Shown here piece by piece: positions 26,701 through 34,842 of a stretch of DNA of 54,671 nt; within the stretch, counting starts at the first letter, position 1, and the number at the start of each line of letters is the position of its first letter. Where the stretch lies: contig CAJXLJ010000019.1 of assembly GCA_913055785.1 (NCBI GenBank), positions 1-54,671 of the forward strand, written 5' to 3'. The stretch comes from an uncultured Parvularculaceae bacterium. GTDB lineage: Bacteria > Pseudomonadota > Alphaproteobacteria > Caulobacterales > Parvularculaceae. A model generated the notes under the pieces. That model had not been told where the DNA came from. It saw only the letters and a program-made list of their open reading frames with translations, and did not search any database. Position numbers and translations under genes: made by a program.

Positions 26701-27741
26701 ATGGAATTATCTGGATTGTTGGAAAACCCGGACTGGTATCTTTATGCGCTTGAATCTTCGGGTGCTACGTTTACGCCCATGTCAAGAGAGCACTATCGGC
26801 GCTCGATTTTCCTTGACCGCCGCCTCGCCGCTCAATCCGATCAGCGAAAACTGATTGCTTATGACAAGCTTGCCGAAGCCTTGGGCGACAAGCTCCATCA
26901 GCCGTCGCCGGTTTCATACATATTTACGATGGCTCATTGCGGGTCGACGCTCTTGTCGAGAGCGCTTGACGTGGAGTCTGGAACCCTTGTGTGTCGCGAG
27001 CCCTTACCGCTTCGGCAATTGGCCGTAGAGTATGTGACTCAAAACGCGGCCCAATCTGGATCAGGCGACTGGCGCGCGCGGCTTGAACTGGTTACATCCC
27101 TTTTGGGTCGCGGTTATCAAGCGGAAGCGCCGACCATTGTGAAGGCGAACGTTCCGGTCAACTTCATTTTAGATGAAATCCTGTCAACATCTGCGACCCC
27201 GTTGTCCGTGTTTGTCTATTTCCCGCTGGAGCGTTATTTGCTGGCGGTGTTGAGAACGCCAAAACATCGGCAATGGGTGAAGAATGTTTGTGAGGCGCTT
27301 CTTCCTGCGATCAAACGCCATGCGCCGGTTGACGCGAATACGCCGCTCGCGCAACTGGCGGCCGGCTTGTGGCTTTCGCAGGTTAGAAGTTACTCAGAGG
27401 CGATGACAAAATATGCAAAGACCGTTTCATTAGATGGAGAAGAGTTTCTCAACACTCCAAAGCCGGTTCTTCGGAAGGCTTTTTCCTATTTTAAGGCGTC
27501 AGTCTCCGAGGAGCAGCAGAATTCAATTCTGAATGGCGAGCTTTTTTCTCATCATTCGAAAATGCCAAACGTTCCTTTTGATAACGCAAAGCGACTCGAA
27601 ATTAGGGAAGGCATCCGCAAGATTATTCAGCCGGAACTGGATCAGGCGCGCGAGTGGGTGGAGGCGGTCGCCAAGGATAACCCTTTGCCGGAGAAACTTT
27701 CCAGACCGCTACACGGCGATGCGCCCGCTTTGCTCGCCTGA
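26701..27741 (+). CDS. Sulfotransferase-like P-loop protein
   Basis: A 346-residue soluble protein. Residues 74-86 (IFTMAHCGSTLLSR) look like the PAPS-binding loop of sulfotransferases, beginning after a hydrophobic strand, and a later segment (FVYFPLERYLLAVLRTPKH) is placed like the 3'-phosphate-binding region. The rest has no family I can name. It is transcribed away from the TauD-like dioxygenase, and both share low G+C (25 of 60 at 26701-26760), suggesting joint acquisition and a joint pathway, for instance hydroxylation followed by sulfation. That coupling is inference; other P-loop transferases are possible. Confidence 0.65.
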   Translation: MELSGLLENPDWYLYALESSGATFTPMSREHYRRSIFLDRRLAAQSDQRKLIAYDKLAEALGDKLHQPSPVSYIFTMAHCGSTLLSRALDVESGTLVCREPLPLRQLAVEYVTQNAAQSGSGDWRARLELVTSLLGRGYQAEAPTIVKANVPVNFILDEILSTSATPLSVFVYFPLERYLLAVLRTPKHRQWVKNVCEALLPAIKRHAPVDANTPLAQLAAGLWLSQVRSYSEAMTKYAKTVSLDGEEFLNTPKPVLRKAFSYFKASVSEEQQNSILNGELFSHHSKMPNVPFDNAKRLEIREGIRKIIQPELDQAREWVEAVAKDNPLPEKLSRPLHGDAPALLA

Positions 27742-27773
27742 TATCACGTAAGACGCCATTCGGCAGGCGTGTC

Positions 27774-28208
27774 TCAGGGTGTGTTTCGCCAGATGAAGGG
27801 CGCATCCTGGTCGTCTTCCAGCGCCTCTTCAAGCGGCGCAGTCAAACGCGCGACAATCTCGCCGCCCAGTGCGGCGCGCGCGGCGGCGTGATCGCGCGCC
27901 CGGCGGTCGCAGGAAGGGAAGTGCTGCTGCGCGGCGCGGTAGCCCTTGTTGAAGCGCGCGACCATTTCGTTACGCGCATCCGGCGCCGGTTCTTCAAGGT
28001 CGACAAGCGACTTCATGCGTTCGCGCCAGATGTCGGCTTCAAGACGGGGCTCGCAGGTGCGGCGGATATGGTGCAGCTCGCCGAAGATCGACGAGAGGGC
28101 GTAAAGATCGTCCTGACGCTGTTGATAGCGCTCATAGGTCTGCGCCGCTGCGCCTGAAGCGGCAAGGACGCATGCGCTGAGAGCGGGTATGAAAAAACGG
28201 TTCATCAT
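27774..28208 (-). CDS. TIGR02301 family periplasmic protein
   Basis: A 144-residue alphaproteobacterial protein with a signal peptide cleaved after AAAQ (about residue 22). The mature part has the family pattern YALSSIFGELHHIRRTC and WRERMKSLVDLE followed by an Arg/Ala-rich helix with FNKGYRAAQQHFPSCDRRA. The two cysteines (RTC and SCDR) probably pair in the periplasm. Function unknown. It lies immediately downstream of the Nudix gene in the same direction (30-base gap). Confidence 0.8.
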   Translation of the reverse strand: MMNRFFIPALSACVLAASGAAAQTYERYQQRQDDLYALSSIFGELHHIRRTCEPRLEADIWRERMKSLVDLEEPAPDARNEMVARFNKGYRAAQQHFPSCDRRARDHAAARAALGGEIVARLTAPLEEALEDDQDAPFIWRNTP

Positions 28209-28238
28209 GGGCGATCTGACACGGCGATTATAGCCGGA

Positions 28239-28679
28239 TTATGACCCTTTGCGAGCGGCTTCACGGATTTCAGCGGCGCGCAGGAGGGCTTCCCGGGTCT
28301 TGTCCCAGGAAAAGCGCGCGATGGCGGTGTCCATATCGACAAATTCGGCTTCGGCGGCGTCGTCGCCGGCCTGCGGCTCGCCTGAGACCCATTCGGCCAC
28401 ATAGTCGATAAGGAGCGTATGGACCGACACCTCGCCGCCATGCGAGCCGGGCGCGGCTTCGAACACATCGATGAGGCCGATAATATCGATCTCAAGTCCT
28501 GTTTCCTCGCGGACTTCACGGCGCACGGCGTCTTCAATCCTTTCGCCATAGTGAAGCCCGCCGCCGGGTATGGACCATTTGCCAAGGAATGGCGGCTTGC
28601 CGCGTTTTATCACCAGCACGTCTTCGCCGCGGAAGACCACGGCGCCGACGCCGATGAAAATCTTTTCTTTTTCATCCAT
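28239..28679 (-). CDS. Nudix hydrolase
   Basis: A 146-residue single-domain Nudix protein. The Nudix box GGGLHYGERIEDAVRREV-REETGLEI fits G-x5-E-x7-REUxEExGU completely, so it should hydrolyse a nucleoside-diphosphate-linked compound. The N-terminal VGAVVFRGEDVLVIKRGKPP resembles the ADP-ribose/8-oxo-dGTP-type group, but the substrate cannot be decided. It is divergent from the HMCES/YedK gene with only 23 bases between start codons. Confidence 0.9.
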   Translation of the reverse strand: MDEKEKIFIGVGAVVFRGEDVLVIKRGKPPFLGKWSIPGGGLHYGERIEDAVRREVREETGLEIDIIGLIDVFEAAPGSHGGEVSVHTLLIDYVAEWVSGEPQAGDDAAEAEFVDMDTAIARFSWDKTREALLRAAEIREAARKGS

Positions 28680-28702
28680 GAATCGCTTTCTACTCTATCT
28701 CC

Positions 28703-29443
28703 ATGTGCGGACGCTATTGGCTGAATTCATCCCCTTCGGAACTCGCTGAACGATTCGGGGTCGACGTGCGGGACAATTTTCCGCCGCGCTACAATATCGC
28801 CCCGACTCAGCCGGTCGCCCTGATCCGTCAAAACGACATGCGCCGGCGCGAATACGCACTGGCGCGCTGGGGATTTATTCCCGGCTGGGCGCGCAAGGAG
28901 CATCTGCAGCGCATGGGTTCGAAACCGCTCATCAACGCGCGCGCTGAGACTGTTATTGAGAAACCGACTTTCCGTTCCGCCTACAAGCGCCGTCGCTGTC
29001 TCATTCCTGCGAACGGATTTTATGAATGGAAACCTGTGCGCGAAGGCGCGCAAGCTCAAAACAAAGGCGGCGGCAAGCAACCCTATGCGATCAGCCGGGA
29101 AGACATGGCGCTTTTCGCTTTCGCCGGTATCTGGGAGACGGCGACCGATCCCGATGGCGGCGAGGTCGATACGGCGGCGATCCTGACCTGCGCGGCGGGT
29201 CCGGACGTAAAATCCGTTCACAGCCGCGAGCCGGTTGTGATCGCGCCAGAACATTATGCCCTGTGGCTGGAAGCGGACGAGCGCGATCTTGCGATGCTGG
29301 CGGACCTGCTGGCGCCGCCGCCTCAAGGAACGTGGGCGATGACGCCGGTTTCAACAGCGGTGAATTCGTCGCGCCATGACGGGCCGGACCTGATCGAACC
29401 GCTCGCGGCGTCCGGTCAGCTTTTCGCCAACGCCTCGCGGTGA
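28703..29443 (+). CDS. yedK: Abasic-site processing protein YedK/HMCES (SRAP)
   Basis: SRAP-domain protein that forms a thiazolidine crosslink with abasic sites in single-stranded DNA, shielding them at replication forks. Catalytic Cys2 follows Met1 (MCGRYW), as required after Met removal. Other conserved parts: PPRYNIAPTQPV, WGFIPGWA, INARAETV, RRCLIPANGFYEW and HSREPVVI, in which the active-site His lies. The 246 residues fit the family. Its 3' end overlaps the convergent carbonic anhydrase gene by 28 bases. Confidence 0.95.
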   Translation: MCGRYWLNSSPSELAERFGVDVRDNFPPRYNIAPTQPVALIRQNDMRRREYALARWGFIPGWARKEHLQRMGSKPLINARAETVIEKPTFRSAYKRRRCLIPANGFYEWKPVREGAQAQNKGGGKQPYAISREDMALFAFAGIWETATDPDGGEVDTAAILTCAAGPDVKSVHSREPVVIAPEHYALWLEADERDLAMLADLLAPPPQGTWAMTPVSTAVNSSRHDGPDLIEPLAASGQLFANASR

Positions 29444-29955
29444 TGTCTGGCTTCCTCGCGGTAATGGGCTGATCCCATCAGCGCGAACTTGTCCTCGCCC
29501 TCCTTGAGGTCGCGGAACTTGCGCGCCGGCATGCCGGCCCACATCTCCCCGGCGGGGACGATCTTGCGCATGCTCAAGAAAGCGCCGGCGGCGAGCATCG
29601 CGCCGGTTTCGACGACCGACCCGTCAAGCATGGTGGCGCACATGCCGACGAACCCGCCGTCATGGATCGTCGCGCCGTGCAGCATGCATTTATGGCCGAT
29701 GAGGACGTTCTCGCCGATGATCGTCGGCACGCCGCCAAGCTCCGGCTCGTCCACGTGAACGATCGTACCGTCCTGTACGTTCGAGCCCTTGCCGACGACG
29801 ATCCTGTTTGAATCGCCCCGCAGCACGCAGCCATACCAGACCGACGCGTTCTCATGCACTTCGACATCGCCGCACACGACGGCGCCCGGCGCAATGAAGG
29901 CGGTCTCATGGATTTTCGGTTTCTTGTCGCCGATGGCGAAGATTAAAGGTTTCAT
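29416..29955 (-). CDS. Gamma-class carbonic anhydrase family protein
   Basis: Left-handed beta-helix hexapeptide protein of 179 residues, related to Cam and to the YrdA/PaaY group. The Asn/His motifs are seen in VWYGCVLRGDSNRIVVGKGS, GTIVHVDEP, IGHKCMLHG and a final glycine-rich coil, giving the zinc-binding histidines. Whether it hydrates CO2 or has another trimer role is unknown, as for many members. It overlaps the convergent SRAP gene and lies 2 bases after maiA in the same direction. Confidence 0.9.
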   Translation of the reverse strand: MKPLIFAIGDKKPKIHETAFIAPGAVVCGDVEVHENASVWYGCVLRGDSNRIVVGKGSNVQDGTIVHVDEPELGGVPTIIGENVLIGHKCMLHGATIHDGGFVGMCATMLDGSVVETGAMLAAGAFLSMRKIVPAGEMWAGMPARKFRDLKEGEDKFALMGSAHYREEARHHREALAKS

Positions 29956-29957
29956 GA

Positions 29958-30599
29958 TTATCCCTTCACTGCGTCCGGCTGATTCATCGGGTGCGCTTTT
30001 TCAAACGCCGGTAATTTCGAGCAACGCTCGTAAATCTCATTCATGCGCCTGAGACCGGAGACGTCAACGCCGAAGCGCATGGCGCCGAACATCTGCGGCA
30101 CGAGGCAGCAATCGGCGATGGTCGGCGCGTCGCCGGCGCAGAAGTCGCCTGCGGTTTCAGCGAGCATTTTCTCGACCGCCGCCATCGCCGCGCCGGTTCT
30201 CGCTTCAAGCCAGTTCTTTAATGCAACGTCGTCGAAATTGCCCTCGGTCTTTAGATAAGTCTGAACGCCGAGATTCATGAAGGGCTGCGCCTCGCAGGCG
30301 ATACTGGCGGCGATGGCGCGGGCTTTCGCCCGGAGGACGGGATCGGCGGGCAGCAGCGTCGGAGAAGGGTGAACCTCTTCAAGATATTCCATGATCGCCA
30401 GCGACTGGGTGATGACCGCGCCGTTATCAATCTCGAGCGCCGGCACAAGCCCGAGCGGGTTCCGGGCGAGATAGGCCCCGCTCTTTTGCTCGCCCTTGAG
30501 CAGGTTCACCGGCTCATAGGCGTAATCGAGCGTCTTGAGGGCGAGGGCGATGCGCACCCTGTAAGTTGCGCTGGAGCGCCAATATCCGAACAGTTTCAT
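29958..30599 (-). CDS. maiA: Maleylacetoacetate isomerase
   Basis: Zeta-class glutathione transferase that isomerises maleylacetoacetate to fumarylacetoacetate in tyrosine breakdown. ATG 30599 gives MKLFGYWRSSATYRVRIALALK, the family N-terminus with the catalytic Ser in SSATYRVR. The 213 residues carry the thioredoxin fold followed by a helical domain (QPFMNLGVQTYL, GDAPTIADCCLVPQ). It is divergent from hpd across a spacer with a perfect 20-bp palindrome, which supports joint control of the tyrosine pathway. Homogentisate dioxygenase and fumarylacetoacetase are not in the window. Confidence 0.92.
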   Translation of the reverse strand: MKLFGYWRSSATYRVRIALALKTLDYAYEPVNLLKGEQKSGAYLARNPLGLVPALEIDNGAVITQSLAIMEYLEEVHPSPTLLPADPVLRAKARAIAASIACEAQPFMNLGVQTYLKTEGNFDDVALKNWLEARTGAAMAAVEKMLAETAGDFCAGDAPTIADCCLVPQMFGAMRFGVDVSGLRRMNEIYERCSKLPAFEKAHPMNQPDAVKG

Positions 30600-30648
30600 G
30601 AGCCTGGCCTGAATTCCTGAATGCATTTTACGGAGCGGTTGCCGACAA

Positions 30649-30668
30649 TTAGTAACATATGTTACTAA
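30649..30668. promoter_or_regulatory. Perfect 20-bp palindromic operator between maiA and hpd
   Basis: TTAGTAACAT (30649-30658) is followed directly by its exact reverse complement ATGTTACTAA (30659-30668). It lies 50 bases before the maiA start and 41 before the hpd start, a typical MarR-family operator in size, symmetry and position. The likely cognate regulator is the marR-type gene downstream of hpd, which is frameshifted here. Confidence 0.75.
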
Positions 30669-30709
30669 CTGGCGCGCCCGTTCAACCTAATTTGCGAGAG
30701 GCATAGATC

Positions 30710-31777
30710 ATGGCGGACCTGTTCGAAAACCCTATCGGCACCGACGGCTTCGAATTTGTCGAATATACGAGCGGCGACCCTGATGCGCTCGCGGCGCTGT
30801 TCGAACGGCTGGGCTTTACGGCAGTGGGCAAGCACCGCTCGAAGGACGTCGTTCACTATCGCCAGGGCGACATCAACTTTCTTTTAAACCGCGAAAAGTC
30901 GGGCCAGCCGGAAGTCTTCCGCGGGCAGCACGGCGCCGGCGCCAACGCCATGGCGTTTCGGGTGAAAGACGCGCAACACGCGTTCAAAGAAGCGGTGAAG
31001 CGCGGCGCGAAACCGATCGAGGCGAAAGCCGGCCCGATGGAATTGAACATTCCGGGTATCGAAGGCATTGGCGGCCTCAACGTCTATCTCGTCGACCGCT
31101 ACGGCGCGCGCTCGATCTACGACGTCGATTTCGAACCGATTGAGGGCGCGGACCCGGCGAAGAACGACATGGGGCTCACCTATATCGATCACCTGACCCA
31201 CAACCTGCATCGCGGCAATATGGACAAGTGGGCCGCCTATTACGAAGACATCTTCAACTTCCGCGAAATCCGCTATTTCGATATCGAAGGCAAACTCACC
31301 GGTCTCGTCTCTAAGGCGATGACGAGCCCGTGCGGGAAAATCCGCATTCCGCTTAACGAAAGCCAGGACGACAAATCGCAGATCGAGGAGTTTCTTCAGC
31401 GCTATAACGGCGAAGGCATCCAGCATATCGCGCTTGGCACGGACAATATTTACGAGACTGTTGAAGCGTTGCGTGATCGCGCGGTGCCGTTCCAGGATAC
31501 GCCGGACACCTATTACGAAAAAGTCGGCGAACGTGTCGGCGATCATGGCGAAGACCTTGAGCGCCTCAAGAATAACCGCATCCTCATCGACGGCGCGCCG
31601 ACCCAGGGCCAAGGGCTCCTGCTGCAGATTTTCACGCAGGATGCGATTGGTCCGATCTTTTACGAGATCATCCAGCGCAAGGGCAACGAAGGCTTCGGCG
31701 AAGGCAACTTCAAGGCGCTGTTCGAGTCGATCGAGGAAGACCAGATCCGCCGCGGCGTGTTGAAGGAAACAGCGTAG
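30710..31777 (+). CDS. hpd: 4-hydroxyphenylpyruvate dioxygenase
   Basis: Iron(II) dioxygenase converting 4-hydroxyphenylpyruvate to homogentisate in tyrosine catabolism; product oxidation can also give brown pyomelanin. The 355 residues form two VOC repeats. Metal ligands are seen as His in LTYIDHLTHNL, His in GIQHIALGTDN and Glu in GPIFYEIIQRKG. The C-terminal EGFGEGNFKALFESIE is characteristic. It is preceded by the divergent operator region and is followed after 8 bases by the marR-type regulator, so the two were probably one transcript. Confidence 0.96.
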   Translation: MADLFENPIGTDGFEFVEYTSGDPDALAALFERLGFTAVGKHRSKDVVHYRQGDINFLLNREKSGQPEVFRGQHGAGANAMAFRVKDAQHAFKEAVKRGAKPIEAKAGPMELNIPGIEGIGGLNVYLVDRYGARSIYDVDFEPIEGADPAKNDMGLTYIDHLTHNLHRGNMDKWAAYYEDIFNFREIRYFDIEGKLTGLVSKAMTSPCGKIRIPLNESQDDKSQIEEFLQRYNGEGIQHIALGTDNIYETVEALRDRAVPFQDTPDTYYEKVGERVGDHGEDLERLKNNRILIDGAPTQGQGLLLQIFTQDAIGPIFYEIIQRKGNEGFGEGNFKALFESIEEDQIRRGVLKETA

Positions 31778-31785
31778 GTTTTTCC

Positions 31786-32255
31786 ATGTCCGTTACAGCG
31801 GCGCCCGCAAAGCCGTCCAAAAACAAGCGCCGGGAACTTATCCTCGAGCGGTTCGCGCCTTACCGCATCGTGGCGCTCGGCCATGAAGTGTCGGGGAGGC
31901 TGGCGCGCGCCTATCGCGATGAAAACATCACGATCCCTGAATGGCGGTTGCTCAAGCCGATGAAGTCGCCGCCCGCGATGTCGTGAAACGCACGCCTATG
32001 GACAAGATGACGGTCAGCCGGGCGGTCGCCAGCCTTGAAGAAAAAGGGTTCGTCCGGCGCATGACCAGCGCCAGCGACCGGCGCGTCAGCATGTTGTCGC
32101 TGGCGGTCTCCGGGCGCGCCCTGTTCGACCGCATCGCCGCGCTGGCGCTCGCTTACGAAGACGATCTCCTTTCCGCGCTTTCCGCCGAGGAACGTGAGGC
32201 CTTTGAGCAGGCGCTGTCGAAACTCGAGGCCCGGGCGCAGGAAAACGGCGACTGA
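31786..32255 (+). pseudogene. MarR-family regulator, frameshifted
   Basis: The N-terminal part (MSVTAAPAKPSKNKRREL through ITIPEWRLL, frame starting 31786) and the C-terminal part (QADEVAARDVVKRTPMDKMT onward, ending 32255) are consecutive pieces of one MarR protein in different frames. The break is near 31945-31960, inside the helix before the winged HTH. The first frame then runs into a TGA at 31984-31986. Aligning the family pattern suggests about 10-13 bases are missing; one copy of a duplicated GGCGGTTGCT would restore the frame. The regulator would plausibly control hpd/maiA through the palindrome at 30649. A true mutation or a sequencing/assembly error cannot be separated here. A second start at 31941 could give a DNA-binding fragment of 104 residues. 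Confidence 0.8.
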
Positions 32256-32303
32256 AACGCGTTTCTGCGACTTGCTGAAATCAGGTTAACGCTTCAAAAT
32301 TCG

Positions 32304-32364
32304 GTCATCCCTGCGAAGGCGGGGGGTGATGGATTAAAGTGTGGATTTCCGCTTGTGCGGGAAA
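32304..32364. repeat. REP-like imperfect inverted element
   Basis: GGTCATCCCTGCGAAGGCGG (32303 onward) and a reversed relative (TGGATTTCCGCTTGTGCGGG, about 32342-32361) form a large imperfect hairpin like the short palindromic repeats scattered in many alphaproteobacterial genomes. The second half is itself a 7-bp hairpin with a TTGT loop (32346-32364). Only one copy is in the window. It covers a GTG at 32339 that could be mistaken for a gene start. Confidence 0.5.
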
Positions 32365-32377
32365 GTTCGGGGAATTT

Positions 32378-33340
32378 GTGACGCGAAGCTGGTTTGCCGG
32401 TTCAGTAAAATTGAGCGGACGGATTTTGCTGGTCGCCTCCATATTTCTATCCGGGTGCGTCTCCTTTCCCGACGCGCCGACAGCGGTTGTTGCGCCGGCT
32501 GTAGAAGAGAGGGCGATCACCAGCATCGATGGCGCAAGGCTGGGGCTTGAGGTCTGGCAAGCGGAAGCGCCGCGCGCGGTCATCATCGCCGTTCATGGAA
32601 TGAACGACTATTCGAACACCTTTACCGGGCCCGGCGCATGGTGGGCGGAGAACGCATCGATCACGACCTACGCCATCGATCAGCGCGGCTTCGGGCGGTC
32701 GCCGGATTTCGCCCGTTGGGCGGGAGCGAAAACGATGATCGCCGATCTGCGCGCGACTGTCGCGGCTGTGCGCGCGGAAAATCCGGACACGCCGCTTTAC
32801 GTACTTGGTCATTCCATGGGGGCGGCGACAGTCATGGCGGCGCAGGCGGAAAGGCCGCTTGATGCTGACGGGCTTATTCTCGCCGCACCCGGAATTTGGG
32901 GCGGCAAGGCGTTGCCGCTCGCTTATCGTATTGCGGTTAATCTCGTTGCGACGTTCGCGCCAGGCAAAACGCTCACTGGCGAACGGGCGCATCGTCAGGC
33001 GACCGACAATATTGACATCCTTCGCGCGATGTCTGCGGATCCGCTGGTAATCAAGGAGACGCGGGTCGATTCAATCCTCGGCGTGACGCGCCTGATGGGC
33101 GAGGCCTATGAAGAGGCGGGCGATATCGATGCGGATGTGTTGTTCCTCATCGGCGCAAAGGACGAGATCATTCCGGTTAAAAAGATGATGAAAACAGCCG
33201 GGAAGCTGAAAGGGGACGTCACCATCCGCCACTATCCGGAAGGCTGGCATCTTCTGTTTCGCGATCTTCAGGCGGAAACCGTATGGCGCGACGTCGCCGG
33301 CTGGATTGAGCGGCGCGAGGAGAAGAAAACCGGCGGTTAG
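32378..33340 (+). CDS. Lipoprotein alpha/beta hydrolase
   Basis: Serine hydrolase of the monoacylglycerol-lipase/lysophospholipase-like group. A signal peptide ends in lipobox FLSGC (lipidated Cys near residue 27 from GTG 32378), so it is anchored in an envelope membrane. Conserved hydrolase parts are the oxyanion motif VHGMNDYSNTF, nucleophile elbow GHSMGAAT, acid in LIGAKDEIIP and His in YPEGWHLLF. GTG 32378 is preferred because an earlier GTG (32339) lies inside a repeat element. The 3' end overlaps the convergent PhyH-type gene by four bases. Confidence 0.88.
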   Translation: MTRSWFAGSVKLSGRILLVASIFLSGCVSFPDAPTAVVAPAVEERAITSIDGARLGLEVWQAEAPRAVIIAVHGMNDYSNTFTGPGAWWAENASITTYAIDQRGFGRSPDFARWAGAKTMIADLRATVAAVRAENPDTPLYVLGHSMGAATVMAAQAERPLDADGLILAAPGIWGGKALPLAYRIAVNLVATFAPGKTLTGERAHRQATDNIDILRAMSADPLVIKETRVDSILGVTRLMGEAYEEAGDIDADVLFLIGAKDEIIPVKKMMKTAGKLKGDVTIRHYPEGWHLLFRDLQAETVWRDVAGWIERREEKKTGG

Positions 33341-34215
33341 TTCTGCAGCAACCGGTTCGGGTGCATGCCGTCTACATAGCCCATGAAGGGCGGGTGGATC
33401 GAATAGCCGAGCAGCTCCTGCGCGCGTGAGGGCAGGGTCGCCGCGATTTCCTTCGGCACGGCGAGCGACATGTTTTCAAGCGGCCGCGCCCAGCCGGCGC
33501 AATATTGCGGCGTGACGATCAGGCGCGCAGCCTCCGACTTGTTGGCGCCGCCGCGATGCCACAGCGCGCCTTTCGCGATCATCAAGGAGCCCGCCGGCAT
33601 CGTCGCCTTGACGATATCGGCGCGCGCGCCGGGGTCGTCGTTTACATCTCGGACGGTTTTGTCCGCGAAGGAGGCGAGACCGACGACGCCCTCCACAGCC
33701 TGTTCCGGCCATTCATGGCTGCCGGGCAGGATTTCCGTGGCGCCGTTTTCCTCGGTGGTGTCGTCGATCGCCCAGAACGCGCTGACGCCGCAAGCGCGTC
33801 CGCGCGGTCGCGGGATCAGGATATGCGCGTCGTCATAATGCCAGGGTTGAACGCTTTCTCCCGGGTCGAGCCTGATTGCGAGACACGCCGACAACAGGCA
33901 GGATTTTCCGAGATCCCGTTCCACGAAAGCGAGCGCCAGCGGATGCGTCACGAGGTCTGCGAAAACCGGCGACTTGGCGAGAAGCGCGTAGACCCGGTTC
34001 GATCTCAGCCCTTCGAAGTCGTTGCGCCCGTAAATTTTCCGGTCGAGATGCGGGGCGAGCGCATCGCGGATCGCGCTCACGCCCTGAGCGCTCAGCACGT
34101 TTTCGAAAATGATATAACCGTCTTGATCAAAAGCGCTTGCGCAGTCTTCGAAGCTTCGCTCGCCCAGCCACGGCGAAAGATCGCCGACGCTTAACGGTTC
34201 ATCCGGTTCGAACAT
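33337..34215 (-). CDS. Phytanoyl-CoA dioxygenase (PhyH) family protein
   Basis: A 292-residue Fe(II)/2-oxoglutarate oxygenase of the PhyH/ectoine-hydroxylase-like family. Iron ligands are His126 and Asp128 (QPWHYDDAH) and His220 (GALWHRGGANKS). ATG 34215 is chosen because GAGGAG lies a few bases upstream; an in-frame start 19 codons earlier lacks support. Substrate is unknown; no ectoine or fatty-acid genes are adjacent. It is co-oriented with msrA but separated by about 80 bases. Confidence 0.87.
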   Translation of the reverse strand: MFEPDEPLSVGDLSPWLGERSFEDCASAFDQDGYIIFENVLSAQGVSAIRDALAPHLDRKIYGRNDFEGLRSNRVYALLAKSPVFADLVTHPLALAFVERDLGKSCLLSACLAIRLDPGESVQPWHYDDAHILIPRPRGRACGVSAFWAIDDTTEENGATEILPGSHEWPEQAVEGVVGLASFADKTVRDVNDDPGARADIVKATMPAGSLMIAKGALWHRGGANKSEAARLIVTPQYCAGWARPLENMSLAVPKEIAATLPSRAQELLGYSIHPPFMGYVDGMHPNRLLQN

Positions 34216-34296
34216 GGCGCGCTCCTCGGGCTTGCGGAACGCATTCTCGATAGCCGCCGCGCCGCCGGTCAAGCGCGGCGAGCAGCAGCGCCGGTT

Positions 34297-34785
34297 TTAT
34301 CGCGGATGGATCGCGCAGGCGCCGCCCCCGTTCTTCTCGAAATAGCGCTGGTGGTATTCCTCGGCGCGCCACCATTTGCCGGCGGGCTCGATGATCGTGG
34401 CGATCGGGCGTTGATGCGCGCCGGACTTATCCTGCGCTTCTTTCGAAGCCGCCGCCTTTGCGGCTTGTTCGTCGGAATGGGTGAAAATCGCTGTGCGGTA
34501 CTGGTCGCCCACATCGGGTCCCTGCCGGTTGAGCTGGGTCGGATCGTGGATCGCCCAGAATGTTGCGAGGAGATCGTCATAGGAAACGAGCGATGGATCG
34601 AAAACAATGCGAACCGCTTCCGCATGACCGGTGCCCTTGCGGCAGACCTCTTGATACGTCGGATTATCCGTGTGTCCGTTCGTATAGCCGACTTCGGCGT
34701 CCACGACGCCTTCGATTTCACGAAAAGCCTGTTCAACGCCCCAGAAACAGCCGGCGGCGAAAGTGGCGACTTCGGTCATGAACAT
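34297..34785 (-). CDS. msrA: Peptide-methionine (S)-S-oxide reductase MsrA
   Basis: Repairs oxidised methionine residues in proteins. The catalytic Cys is in [10 protein letters not shown] (Cys13), and the substrate residues lie in [48 protein letters not shown] and a C-terminal region ending near YHQRYFEKN. The 162 residues are normal. A GCATGTTCATGACCGA stretch offers two ATGs two codons apart, so the exact start is open by six bases. Confidence 0.96.
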   Translation of the reverse strand: MFMTEVATFAAGCFWGVEQAFREIEGVVDAEVGYTNGHTDNPTYQEVCRKGTGHAEAVRIVFDPSLVSYDDLLATFWAIHDPTQLNRQGPDVGDQYRTAIFTHSDEQAAKAAASKEAQDKSGAHQRPIATIIEPAGKWWRAEEYHQRYFEKNGGGACAIHPR

Positions 34786-34842
34786 GCCTCCAGAATGATA
34801 CTCTCCGCATTAAGGAGCCGCCGTTGACGGATGCAAGTTAAA

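Noticed and set aside
29416-29443. 28-base convergent overlap of the SRAP and carbonic anhydrase genes as a sign of a wrong stop
   Set aside because: Both C-termini fit their families and both stops are clear, so the overlap is real but ordinary.
32304-32364. Intrinsic terminator after the marR pseudogene
   Set aside because: Imperfect palindrome without a T-run; resembles a dispersed repeat element instead.
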